Positions 13,266 to 20,526 of a stretch of DNA of 27,631 nucleotides are shown piece by piece. This DNA is from a virus, in the IMG/VR virus record IMGVR_UViG_3300037502_001006, positions 1-27,631 of that record; one strand, given 5' to 3'. The notes beneath the pieces are model-generated. The model was not told the DNA's origin, made no database searches, and saw nothing but the letters and a program-made list of their open reading frames with translations. The translations under genes and the position numbers were made by a program. Each line of letters opens with the position of its first letter. The stretch's first letter is position 1.

Positions 13266-14549
13266 ATGTCCAATAGTTTCTCGAAAGAAGAACGCGTCGC
13301 GTTTGAAGACCTCCTCGAAGGCTTCCAAGACGCTCTCGTGCTGTCCCGCAACGTCTCGGTCTACAACACAGACCAGACAATGATGGAACGCGCCAACAAC
13401 ACCATCTGGCGTCCACAGCCCTACATCGCTCAGTCGATCAACAGCACTCCTGGCACGCCAATCCCCGGCTACCAGGGCATGACTCAGTTGGCCGTCCCTG
13501 CGACTTTGGGCTTCAGCAAGACCGTGCCTTGGGAAATGACCTCCCTCGAACTGCGCGACGCTTTGCAAGAAGGCCGCCTGGGCGAGTCCGCCAAGCAAAA
13601 GCTGGCCAGCGACATCAACATCGCCATCATGAACTCGGCCGCTGGCTTGGGTTCTTTGGTTGTGCCAATCGCAGCCGCTGCTGGTGACTATGACGACGTG
13701 GCCCTGTGCGACGCCATCATGAACGAGCAAGGCGTGCCTGACTACGATCGCTTCATGGCCCTGTCCAGCCGCGACTACAACGGCTTGGCCGGTAACCTGG
13801 TTGGCACTGCTCGCAGCTTCGGCAACCAGAAGTCGGACAAAGCCTACGAGCGCAGCTACGTGGGCATGGTCGCAGGCTTTGACACCTACAAGATGGACTA
13901 CGCCAACCGCCTGCTGGCTGCTGGTGGTGGCGCATCTTTGACCATCGACACCAACGGCTCCAACAGCCAAGCGAACTACACGCCTCAGGCCACTTCGACT
14001 TCCGTCGGCGGCCAGATCAACGTGGACAACCGCTTCCAGACCGTCACCGTGTCTGCCACCACCAACGTTCGTGCAGGCGACGCCTTCACAATCGCTGAGG
14101 TCTACGCTGTGCACCACATCACCAAGCAAAGCACTGGTCAACTCAAGACCTTCCGCGTTGTCTCGGTTGACTCCGGCACCACTATGACCATCACTCCTCC
14201 GATCATCGGTGCTCAGGGCGTTGCCCCCACCGACGCTCAGTTGCAGTACAAGAACGTGGAAGTGGCCATCGCTGCTGACGCTGCCGCCATCACCTTCCTG
14301 AACGTGAATGCCGCATCGGTAAACGTGTTCTGGCAGCGTGACTCGCTGGAAATTTTGCCCGGCCGTTATGCCGTGCCTGCCGATGCTGGCGTCGCAGTGA
14401 TGCGTGCCACCACCGACCAAGGCATCGAGCTGGTCATGCAGAAGTTCTACGACATTGACAGCATGACCATCAAGTACCGTATGGACACGCTGTTCGGTGT
14501 GGTGAACAAGAACCCCGAGATGTCCGGCATCTTGTTGTTCAACCAGTAA
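13266..14549 (+). CDS. Major capsid (coat) protein, P22 gp5-like
   Basis: A 427-aa coat protein (P22 gp5 is 430 aa). The N-terminal helix region (SKEERVAFEDLLEGFQDALVLSRNV), the TIWRPQPYIAQSINSTPGTPI segment, VPATLGFSKTVPWEMTSLELRDALQEGRL, and the DRFMALSSRDYNGLAGNLV part are typical of the P22 coat family. The middle (about 245-310, VNVDNRF-type strands with TVTVSATTNVRAGDAFTIAEV) corresponds to the inserted beta-domain of that family. The C-terminus ends YDIDSMTIKYRMDTLFGVVNKNPEMSGILLFNQ. AAGGA precedes the ATG, and a strong terminator-like hairpin follows the gene. Confidence 0.94.
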   Translation: MSNSFSKEERVAFEDLLEGFQDALVLSRNVSVYNTDQTMMERANNTIWRPQPYIAQSINSTPGTPIPGYQGMTQLAVPATLGFSKTVPWEMTSLELRDALQEGRLGESAKQKLASDINIAIMNSAAGLGSLVVPIAAAAGDYDDVALCDAIMNEQGVPDYDRFMALSSRDYNGLAGNLVGTARSFGNQKSDKAYERSYVGMVAGFDTYKMDYANRLLAAGGGASLTIDTNGSNSQANYTPQATSTSVGGQINVDNRFQTVTVSATTNVRAGDAFTIAEVYAVHHITKQSTGQLKTFRVVSVDSGTTMTITPPIIGAQGVAPTDAQLQYKNVEVAIAADAAAITFLNVNAASVNVFWQRDSLEILPGRYAVPADAGVAVMRATTDQGIELVMQKFYDIDSMTIKYRMDTLFGVVNKNPEMSGILLFNQ

Positions 14550-14563
14550 TCTGGCAAAAGACT

Positions 14564-14585
14564 GGGGGGCCTCGGCCCCCCTTTC
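14564..14585 (+). terminator. Intrinsic terminator after the coat gene
   Basis: GGGGGGCC (14564-14571), a TC centre, and GGCCCCCC (14574-14581) form a near-perfect GC hairpin, followed by TTTCT. It sits 15 bases after the coat stop. It probably lets only part of the transcription through, raising the ratio of portal-scaffold-coat message over the downstream genes; the genes downstream have no obvious promoter of their own. The T-run is short, so termination may be partial. Confidence 0.75.
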
Positions 14586-14601
14586 TGCATAGGAGACCCA
14601 A

Positions 14602-14772
14602 ATGCCACTGACAAAAGGTTACTCAAGCAAGTCCATCGGCAAGAACATCTCCAAGGAGATGAAGTCTGGCATGCCTCAAAAGCAAGCTGTGGCCGTTGCA
14701 CTCAACGTCGCTCGCAAGGCGGCAAAAGCTGCTGGCAAGCCAAACAAAGCACCCAAGAAGGCCAAGAAATGA
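14602..14772 (+). CDS. 56-aa lysine-rich phage protein
   Basis: A 56-aa protein starting MPLTKGYSSKSIGKNISKEM and continuing PQKQAVAVALNVARKAAK, with a very basic end (KPNKAPKKAKK). This exact style (MPLxKGxSxKxIxxNI, QAVAIAL) marks a small protein found behind the coat gene in many podoviruses. AGGAGA lies 8 bases upstream. No function is known; the basic character suggests DNA binding, possibly inside the head. It overlaps the next gene by ATGA. Confidence 0.8.
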   Translation: MPLTKGYSSKSIGKNISKEMKSGMPQKQAVAVALNVARKAAKAAGKPNKAPKKAKK

Positions 14773-14945
14773 AGGCCGGTCTGTACGCCAACATTCACGC
14801 CAAGCGTGAGCGCATCGAAAAGCAGAAAGCTGCAGGCAAGACGCCTGAGCTCATGCGCAAGCCTGGAACTAAGGGCGCACCGACCTCTGCAGCATTCAGA
14901 GCCGCGGCGAAAACAGCAAAGCCCATGAAAAGGAAGGCCAAGTGA
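14769..14945 (+). CDS. 58-aa basic phage protein, GLYANIHAKRERI family
   Basis: A 58-aa basic protein beginning MKAGLYANIHAKRERIEKQK, with MRKPGTKGAPTSAAFRAAAKTAK near the end. The pattern GLYANIxAKRxRI ... MRKPGxKGAPT occurs widely as a small open reading frame beside the lysine-rich protein in phage head regions. Function unknown. Both ends are coupled: ATGA at the start and TGATG at the stop. Its conserved linkage with its partner suggests a joint role in the virion or in assembly. Confidence 0.8.
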   Translation: MKAGLYANIHAKRERIEKQKAAGKTPELMRKPGTKGAPTSAAFRAAAKTAKPMKRKAK

Positions 14946-15238
14946 TGCAAGACAACATCCTCATGCCAAAGTACCGCAAGAACAAAAAGCCCGTCAAGGT
15001 ACGCAAGCCATCCCGGCCAATCGACGGCATCAATCACCGACTGCTGCGCGAGCAGGCAGCCGCGGCAGAAGCTCAACCGCAAGTTGTGGAAACAAGCGTG
15101 CCTGACGACAGCGAAGCTCCAACCCGCATTGAGTTGGTCGAGAAGGCCAAAGAACTCGGCCTGACATTCACCAAGCGCACCAGCGATGAAAAGCTGCTGG
15201 CCATGATCACCGAAGCACTCAGCAAGCAGGAGGCATGA
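14945..15238 (+). CDS. Phage protein with C-terminal HeH/LEM-like domain
   Basis: A 97-aa protein. The N-terminal half is basic (PKYRKNKKPVKVRKPSRP) and likely disordered; the C-terminal PTRIELVEKAKELGLTFTKRTSDEKLLAMITEAL looks like a helix-extended-helix (HeH/LEM-like) fold, seen in small proteins near phage head genes. ATG 14945 overlaps the previous stop as TGATG; a GTG at 14942 is possible. An AAGGA lies upstream. It may bind DNA or a head component; no function is known. Confidence 0.75.
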   Translation: MQDNILMPKYRKNKKPVKVRKPSRPIDGINHRLLREQAAAAEAQPQVVETSVPDDSEAPTRIELVEKAKELGLTFTKRTSDEKLLAMITEALSKQEA

Positions 15239-15239
15239 T

Positions 15240-15722
15240 ATGGGTTACAGCAAGCGCCAATTCGTTGCGGCAGCCTTTGAAGAGATCGGCCTTGCGTCCT
15301 ATGTCTTCGACCTGCAACCGGAGCAACTCCAATCCGCCATGCGTCGCATAGATGCCATGATGGCCGACTGGAACGGCAAAGGCATCCGCCTGGGCTACCC
15401 ACTGCCAGGAAGCCCACAAGACAGCGATCTGGACGAGCCGACGCTGGTGCCTGACTGGGCGAATGAGGCGATCATCACGAATGGCGCTGTTCGCATTGCA
15501 CCTGGCTATGGCAAGGTGGTGATGCCTGAAACCAAGGCCGTGGCCAAGGACAGTTACAACACACTGCTGCAGCGTGCCGCCATGCCTCCAGAGCAACAAC
15601 TCCCGGCCACCATGCCTGCTGGCGCTGGCAACAAGCCATGGCGCGTCTACGACAACCCGTTCATCCGTCCACCCGTCAACCCTGTCGACGTTGGCCCAGA
15701 CGGCCCCCTCCAATTCAACTAA
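15240..15722 (+). CDS. P22 gp4-like head completion / tail accessory factor
   Basis: A 160-aa protein, near P22 gp4 (166 aa) in length. The family pattern is clear: SKRQFVAAAFEEIGLASYVFDL, QLQSAMRRIDAMMADWNGKGIRLGYPLP, and DEPTLVPDWANEAIITNGAVRIAPGYGK. P22 gp4 attaches beneath the portal after packaging and makes the platform for gp10. An AGGAGG with 6-base spacing gives a strong start. Order relative to the gp10-like gene is as in P22, apart from two inserted genes. Confidence 0.92.
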   Translation: MGYSKRQFVAAAFEEIGLASYVFDLQPEQLQSAMRRIDAMMADWNGKGIRLGYPLPGSPQDSDLDEPTLVPDWANEAIITNGAVRIAPGYGKVVMPETKAVAKDSYNTLLQRAAMPPEQQLPATMPAGAGNKPWRVYDNPFIRPPVNPVDVGPDGPLQFN

Positions 15723-15731
15723 GGATTCACC

Positions 15732-16187
15732 ATGGCTTACATCAACCAACTGCCGCTGCTTGCATTCCCGTCACCAGGCGACCAGATTCCCGTCTACACC
15801 CCGAACAACGGAGACGCACGACGCCTGCCCATTGGTGCGCTGCTGCAGTATTTCCAGCAAACCTTTGCAGCCCCATCGCTGGCCACCAGCATCGCAACGC
15901 CTGGCACCGGCTTCAACATTACCGTGCCCACTCCGGTAAGCCAGCAGCAGTGGATGCTTCTCCAGCCTGCCGGAACTTTGGCCACTGGCACGATCACACT
16001 GCCGCTAAACACCCAGACGCCTGACGGCACCGAGGTGCTCATTACCACTACACAGCAGATCACCAGCTTCACGCTGGCGCTGAACGGCGCATCTGCAGCC
16101 TATGGCGATCCAGCCACACTGGCCGCTGAAGACTTCTTCCGCATGCGCTTTGTGCAGTCGCTCAACAGCTGGTACAGAATCGCGTAA
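15732..16187 (+). CDS. Probable virion protein, unknown role
   Basis: A 151-aa protein starting MAYINQLPLLAFPSPGDQIPVYTPNNGDARRLPIGALLQYFQ, then a beta-rich part (TGTITLPLNTQTPDGTEVLITTTQQITSFTLALNGA) and an aromatic end (FRMRFVQSLNSWYRIA). The repeated strand patterns and the short final Trp-Tyr segment resemble small decoration or tail-associated proteins that occur between gp4- and gp10-like genes in non-enteric podoviruses. AAGGA lies upstream. I know no assigned function. Confidence 0.7.
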   Translation: MAYINQLPLLAFPSPGDQIPVYTPNNGDARRLPIGALLQYFQQTFAAPSLATSIATPGTGFNITVPTPVSQQQWMLLQPAGTLATGTITLPLNTQTPDGTEVLITTTQQITSFTLALNGASAAYGDPATLAAEDFFRMRFVQSLNSWYRIA

Positions 16188-16189
16188 CC

Positions 16190-16477
16190 ATGGCCACCAA
16201 AGACTCAAGACTGGCACGCGCAGGCGTTGATGGCTACAACAAGCCCAAGCGCACGCCTTCGCACCCAACCAAGTCCCACGTCGTTGTGGCCAAGTCTGGC
16301 GACCAGGTCAAAACGATCCGGTTTGGCCAGCAGGGCGTGTCTGGGTCACCAAAGCGCGAAGGCGAGTCCAAAGCGGACAAGACCCGGCGCGAATCATTCA
16401 AGGCCAGGCACGCAGAGAACATTGCCAAGGGCAAAATGAGCGCAGCGTATTGGGCAGATCGCGTTAAGTGGAAATAA
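16190..16477 (+). CDS. Basic phage protein, IRFGQQGVSGSP family
   Basis: A 95-aa very basic protein with VKTIRFGQQGVSGSP and RESFKARHAENIAKGKMSAA followed by YWADRVKW. This signature is shared by small proteins in many podoviruses and cyanophages, encoded close to head-tail genes. Lys, Arg and His make up a large share, so nucleic-acid binding is likely. There is no known function. It starts 2 bases after the preceding stop and ends 3 bases before the gp10-like gene. Confidence 0.8.
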   Translation: MATKDSRLARAGVDGYNKPKRTPSHPTKSHVVVAKSGDQVKTIRFGQQGVSGSPKREGESKADKTRRESFKARHAENIAKGKMSAAYWADRVKWK

Positions 16478-16480
16478 GCC

Positions 16481-17890
16481 ATGCAAATTCAAATCCTCAA
16501 CGGCATCTACACCGACAACGGCCCAGACCTGCGCACGAGCTACCCGGTGAACATGGTGCCAGTGCCAAAGCAGTCCGGCATCAGTGCCGGTTTTCTGCGT
16601 CCTGGTGACGGCATCGTTGGCAACGGCACCGGCCCAGGCATCGACCGTGGCGGCATCAACTGGAACGGCGTCTGCTACCGCGTCATGGGCACCAAGCTGG
16701 TGACCGTGGCCATCAATGGCGCTGTGACCGTGCTTGGCGACGTTGGCGGCCCCGTCAATACCATGGTGACGCTCGACTACAGCTTTGACCGCTTAGCCAT
16801 TGCGTCTGGCGGCCGCTTGTACTACTGGAACAGCGCACTTGGCCTGGTGCAAGTCACCGACCCTGATCTTGGCATTGTTCTGGATGTGGTGTGGGTGGAT
16901 GGCTACTTCATGACCACAGACGGCACCAGCCTGGTGGTGACCGAGCTGTCCGACCCTACCCAGGTCAACCCGCTGAAGTATGGCTCCAGCGAAGTTGATC
17001 CCGACCCCGTGGTGGCGCTGCTCAAGCTGCGCAACGAGGTTTATGCACTGAACCGCAACACCATCGAGGTGTTCGACAACGTTGGCGGCGAGTTTTTCCC
17101 ATTTCAGCGCATCGATGGCGCACAGGTCACCAAGGGCGTCGTTGGCACGTTTGCCTGCTGCGTTTACGTGGACACCATTGCCTTTTTGGGCAGCGGCCGC
17201 AACGAGGCCCCAGGCATCTACATCGGAGCAAATGCAACTGCTCAAAAAATCAGCACGCAGGAAATCGACGATCTGCTTCTGGAATATACCGAGACGCAAC
17301 TTGCCCAGGTAAAGCTGGAGGCACGCAACGACAAAGCACATGAGCACCTGTATGTGCACCTGCCGGACAAAACGCTGGTCTATGACGCAGCCGCATCGCA
17401 GGAGCTTCAGACTCAGGTCTGGTTCACATTGACAACTTCGACCGTTGGATTCAGCCAGTACCGAGCACGAAACCTTGTCTGGGCCTACGACAAGTGGCTG
17501 ATTGGAGACCCACAGTCCAGCGCCATTGGCTACCTGGTGGACAACATCGGAACGCACTGGGGCCAGATTGTTCGCTGGGAGTTCGGCACCATCATTGTTT
17601 ACAACGAAGGCAATGGCGCAATCTTCAACAAGCTGGAGCTGGTAAGCCTCACAGGCCGCGTGGCCTTGGGTGTTGACCCGATCATCACGACGAGTTATTC
17701 GGTTGACGGAATGGCATGGAGCCAAGACCGCGGTGTGCGAGTTGGCACGACCGGCAACACCACGAAGCGCCTGGCCTGGTTCCAGCAGGGCCACATGCGC
17801 AACTGGCGCATCCAAAGATTTCGTGGTGACAGCCAAGCGCATTTGTCGTTTGCCCGTCTTGAGGCACAACTTGAGCCGCTGGCCTACTGA
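16481..17890 (+). CDS. P22 gp10-like packaged DNA stabilisation protein
   Basis: A 469-aa protein, almost the length of P22 gp10 (472 aa). The N-terminus (GIYTDNGPDLRTSYPVNMVPVPKQSGISAGFLRPGDGI), VLDVVWVDGYFMTTDGTSLVVTELSDPTQVNPLKYGSSEVDPDPVV, and NRNTIEVFDNVGG match the Phage_stabilise family. In P22, six copies form the tail hub that closes the gp4 ring and holds the DNA and the tailspikes. The protein is beta-rich, as expected. Weak ribosome site; start chosen by family N-terminus and a 3-base gap to the previous stop. Confidence 0.93.
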   Translation: MQIQILNGIYTDNGPDLRTSYPVNMVPVPKQSGISAGFLRPGDGIVGNGTGPGIDRGGINWNGVCYRVMGTKLVTVAINGAVTVLGDVGGPVNTMVTLDYSFDRLAIASGGRLYYWNSALGLVQVTDPDLGIVLDVVWVDGYFMTTDGTSLVVTELSDPTQVNPLKYGSSEVDPDPVVALLKLRNEVYALNRNTIEVFDNVGGEFFPFQRIDGAQVTKGVVGTFACCVYVDTIAFLGSGRNEAPGIYIGANATAQKISTQEIDDLLLEYTETQLAQVKLEARNDKAHEHLYVHLPDKTLVYDAAASQELQTQVWFTLTTSTVGFSQYRARNLVWAYDKWLIGDPQSSAIGYLVDNIGTHWGQIVRWEFGTIIVYNEGNGAIFNKLELVSLTGRVALGVDPIITTSYSVDGMAWSQDRGVRVGTTGNTTKRLAWFQQGHMRNWRIQRFRGDSQAHLSFARLEAQLEPLAY

Positions 17891-17892
17891 CC

Positions 17893-18903
17893 ATGGCCAC
17901 GCAAAAACTCAACCTCACCCGCGACCAGCTCGCCACGTTCCTCAAGAACCACGAGCAGATCAGGCAGTTCGAGCGCCTGTTTCAGATCGCTGACGAAGTA
18001 GCGCCTTCCAGCGACACGCAAGGCATCAGCATCGAGGCAAACAATGCAGGCGCAGCAGCAAATGAGGCACTGGCTCAGATCGTAAGCCTGGCCAGAGATG
18101 TGGCCATCAACGCAGGAAACGCAGACCAGAAGGCCGTGCAGGCACTGGACACGCTTGGCCGAATTGCTAATGCTCTGGAGATGCTGTCCACTGCGCCCGT
18201 GATCCAAAACAACAACTCTGTGGTGACGGATTACATCGACTTGCCAGAGATTGGCCCTCATGTGTCGCAAGCTCGACGTGTGCAGTGGAACCAAGACGAC
18301 GGCACGATGGATGTTGGCCTGTACGGCGGCAGCGTGCTGCAGGTCGGCCAGGAGCTGATGTACTACGCCAAGAACACCAGTGGCGCCCCGATTGCCAATG
18401 GTACGCCAGTGATGTTCACCGGCACAGTCGGCGCTTCTGGCAAGCTGACATTTGGCCCGGCCGTGGCTGATGGCTCCGTGCTTGCTGACTACATGATGGG
18501 CGTGGCCACGCAGGACATCGCAGACAACGCCTTCGGCTACGTGACCAGCTTTGGCTTGGTGCGAGGCTTCAACACCACAGGCGCACCGTATGGCGAGGTT
18601 TGGGTAGATGGCGACCTGCTGTATTTCGATCCGGCAACGCCTGGCACATGGACAAACGTCGCACCGCAGGCCCCGAACATCGATGTGCCTGTGGCCGTGG
18701 TAATCAACGCTGGAGGTGGTGGCTCTGGCTCGATCTTTGTGCGCATGACTGTTGCCGAGTCGCTCGCAAGGCTTCAGGACGTCTACATCAACGGCACCGG
18801 AACCCCCAACGACTTTGATGTGCTGCTCTACGATGCCACGCAGTCCCGCTGGGAAAACAAACCCGCATCTGCTGTGCAGGTGCTTGAATGGATGAGCATG
18901 TAA
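17893..18903 (+). CDS. Virion protein in the needle-gene position
   Basis: A 336-aa protein. Residues about 1-105 are helical with a heptad-like Ala-rich stretch (NNAGAAANEALAQIVSLARDVAINAGNADQKAVQALDTL). From about 145 the protein is beta-rich: LMYYAKNTSGAPIANGTPVMFTG, MMGVATQDIADNAFGYVTSFGLVRGFNT and WVDGDLLYFDP, a pattern shared with phage fibre and DUF2190-like decoration proteins. It ends FDVLLYDATQSRWENKPA, common at fibre ends. P22 has needle gp26 at this spot. A helix-then-beta layout resembles a needle or small fibre, but no direct similarity to gp26 is visible. Confidence 0.75.
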   Translation: MATQKLNLTRDQLATFLKNHEQIRQFERLFQIADEVAPSSDTQGISIEANNAGAAANEALAQIVSLARDVAINAGNADQKAVQALDTLGRIANALEMLSTAPVIQNNNSVVTDYIDLPEIGPHVSQARRVQWNQDDGTMDVGLYGGSVLQVGQELMYYAKNTSGAPIANGTPVMFTGTVGASGKLTFGPAVADGSVLADYMMGVATQDIADNAFGYVTSFGLVRGFNTTGAPYGEVWVDGDLLYFDPATPGTWTNVAPQAPNIDVPVAVVINAGGGGSGSIFVRMTVAESLARLQDVYINGTGTPNDFDVLLYDATQSRWENKPASAVQVLEWMSM

Positions 18904-19238
18904 TGGCCTTTCAGAACATCACCCCAACAAAGCTCGGCCAGGCCGCCATCACCACTGGCGTGACCACGCTCTACACTGTACCGGCCAGCACTCGCACGCT
19001 CCTCAAGGAGTTCAGTATCGCCAACACCACAGGCGCAGCCATCAACGTGCGCGTTTTTCTGGTGCCTTCAGCTGGTGCTGCTGGCACTGGTAACGCTTTC
19101 CTGTATGACGTGTCCGTCCCGGCAAACAACGCCCTGCAGTACAACGGCGTGCAAGTCATGAACGCAGGCGAAACAATCCAGGTGCAGGCAGCGTCCGCAG
19201 GCCTGACAATCACAGCAAGCGGCGCAGAGGCCGTCTAA
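18903..19238 (+). CDS. Small beta-rich virion protein, copy 1 of a tandem pair
   Basis: A 111-aa protein starting at the ATG of a TAATG stop-start overlap. The sequence is built of short strands (TLYTVPASTRTLLKEFSIANTTG, INVRVFLVPSAG, FLYDVSVPANNALQY, ETIQVQAASAGLTITASG), suggesting an immunoglobulin- or jelly-roll-like fold. It aligns with the next gene at TT-x-YT, F-S/T-x-x-NT-T/S and the final LTI-T/R-ASG-A/R-E. Similar small proteins decorate phage heads or tail fibres. Role inferred from position. Confidence 0.75.
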   Translation: MAFQNITPTKLGQAAITTGVTTLYTVPASTRTLLKEFSIANTTGAAINVRVFLVPSAGAAGTGNAFLYDVSVPANNALQYNGVQVMNAGETIQVQAASAGLTITASGAEAV

Positions 19239-19247
19239 GGAGAAACC

Positions 19248-19580
19248 ATGGCAGTCACAGCAAAACCCCTCATTGGCTCCAAACAGATGGAGGCGGCGCA
19301 GACCACGCAATACACCGCCACCAACTGCACGGCCATCATCGACAAATTCACAGCCACCAACACCAGTGCGGCCAACGCTGTGATCAGCGTCAACCTGGTG
19401 AGCAGCGGCGGCAGCGCAGGAGCGACCAATTTGATCGTGGACAGCCGCGCAATCGCACCGGACGAGACCTACACCTTCCCCGAGCTGGTTGGCCAAGTGC
19501 TGGCCGCTGGTGGGTTCATCTCGACTACCGGCACGGCGACTGCCCTGACCATCCGCGCCTCTGGCCGTGAAATCACTTAA
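19248..19580 (+). CDS. Small beta-rich virion protein, copy 2 of a tandem pair
   Basis: A 110-aa protein with AAGGAGA 5 bases upstream. It is a diverged paralogue of the preceding gene: TTQYTATNCTAIIDKFTATNTSAA, VISVNLVSSGG, DETYTFPELVG and LTIRASGREI line up with it. The same strand-rich layout is expected. The pair probably arose by tandem duplication inside the block that replaces the P22 needle genes. The two could form hetero-oligomers or occupy different symmetry sites. Confidence 0.75.
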   Translation: MAVTAKPLIGSKQMEAAQTTQYTATNCTAIIDKFTATNTSAANAVISVNLVSSGGSAGATNLIVDSRAIAPDETYTFPELVGQVLAAGGFISTTGTATALTIRASGREIT

Positions 19581-19590
19581 GGAGAACACC

Positions 19591-19989
19591 ATGGAAATGC
19601 CAAAGATCATGATGGCCGGATTCACTGGCCTGCCCGAATCCATGCCGTTTATCACCACGGCCGAGAACAAAAAAAACACCCAGACCGTCATCGACGACTG
19701 GATGCTTGGCCCTGAAAACCCAAGCAACGAGCCAACGGCCAACAAGGTCTACTGGGTTGCACTTGGCAAGGCTATGCAGGTAGATGAGAAAGAGGCCCGT
19801 CGTCGTCGCTGCTCAAACTGCGAGTATTACGACAACAGCACCATGATGCAGGCCAAGATGGAGCGCATCCCGCGCAACGATTGGGACACCGACGCTGGTT
19901 TCCGAGGTTACTGCCGCAAGTTTGACTTCATCTGTCACGACCTTCGTTCTTGCCAAGCGTGGGAAGAGCGCGACTTTGAGATGGATTGA
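19591..19989 (+). CDS. Cysteine-cluster protein, probable metal binding
   Basis: A 132-aa protein. The N-terminal part (MAGFTGLPESMPFITTAENKKNTQTVI, then VYWVALGKAMQVDEKEARRR) leads to CSNCEYY (Cys74, Cys77) and RGYCRKFDFICHDLRSCQAWE (Cys108, Cys115, His116, Cys121). Five Cys and one His in this order suggest a zinc or iron-sulphur site. The CxxCEYF ... GYCxxxxFxCHxxRSCxxW pattern occurs in small proteins encoded in late regions of several environmental podoviruses. AAGGAGA precedes the ATG at 19591. Function unknown; it may be a virion component. Confidence 0.75.
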   Translation: MEMPKIMMAGFTGLPESMPFITTAENKKNTQTVIDDWMLGPENPSNEPTANKVYWVALGKAMQVDEKEARRRRCSNCEYYDNSTMMQAKMERIPRNDWDTDAGFRGYCRKFDFICHDLRSCQAWEERDFEMD

Positions 19990-20067
19990 CAGGCCATGCA
20001 AATGTGGGACAATAACGGCACTGAGCTGTCCGAGCTGCCAGTGGCTCACCCTTCACAGGAGTGCCCC

Positions 20068-20526
20068 ATGAGCAATGCTGCGGTTCAGGAAATTGAGAAG
20101 CAAGTGCCATCAGAGCACCTGCCGATCTATCGCCTGGAGGCCGAACTGCTCAAGTTGCCCCAGGTTGAGATGCCAGTCGATCACGACTTCTGCAATGGCC
20201 TCTACGCTCGCACCATGCACATCCCGGCTGGCACAGTCCTGACCGGCGCAGTGCACAAGGACGAGTCCTTCTTTGTTGTTCGCAAAGGCCACCTTATCGT
20301 CACCACCGACGACGGCTCGGCCAATGTCGGCCCCGGCTTCATGAGCGTCACCAAACCCCACACCAAGCGTGCTGGCGTTGCGCTGACTGACGTTGAAGTG
20401 ACCACGTTCCACGCAAACCCAACAAACGAGACTGACCCGAAGACCATCTGGGACATGTACACCGTTCCGGCACCGGCTTTGGCTTTGGAGGCCGTCCAAC
20501 ACCCGCACCTGGAGGGCGCAAAATGA
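20068..20526 (+). CDS. Cupin-fold protein in the virion operon
   Basis: A 152-aa protein with a single cupin domain. Residues 45-120 show the double-stranded beta-helix pattern: LYARTMHIPAGTVLTGAVH (His63, Glu66 nearby), FFVVRKGHLIVTTDDG, VGPGFMSVTKPHTKRAG (His98) and VEVTTFHANP. His63, Glu66 and His98 could hold a metal. I chose ATG 20068 (CAGGAG, 7-base spacing) over 19996, whose extra 24 residues lack cupin features. It lies just before the gp7-like gene. Cupins include sugar isomerases and dioxygenases but also structural proteins; no reaction can be deduced. Confidence 0.8.
   Translation: MSNAAVQEIEKQVPSEHLPIYRLEAELLKLPQVEMPVDHDFCNGLYARTMHIPAGTVLTGAVHKDESFFVVRKGHLIVTTDDGSANVGPGFMSVTKPHTKRAGVALTDVEVTTFHANPTNETDPKTIWDMYTVPAPALALEAVQHPHLEGAK

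Noticed and set aside
12972-14420. 482-codon minus-strand frame across scaffold and coat genes
   Set aside because: Shadow of the coat gene caused by codon bias; Val/Gly/His-rich with no recognisable motif.
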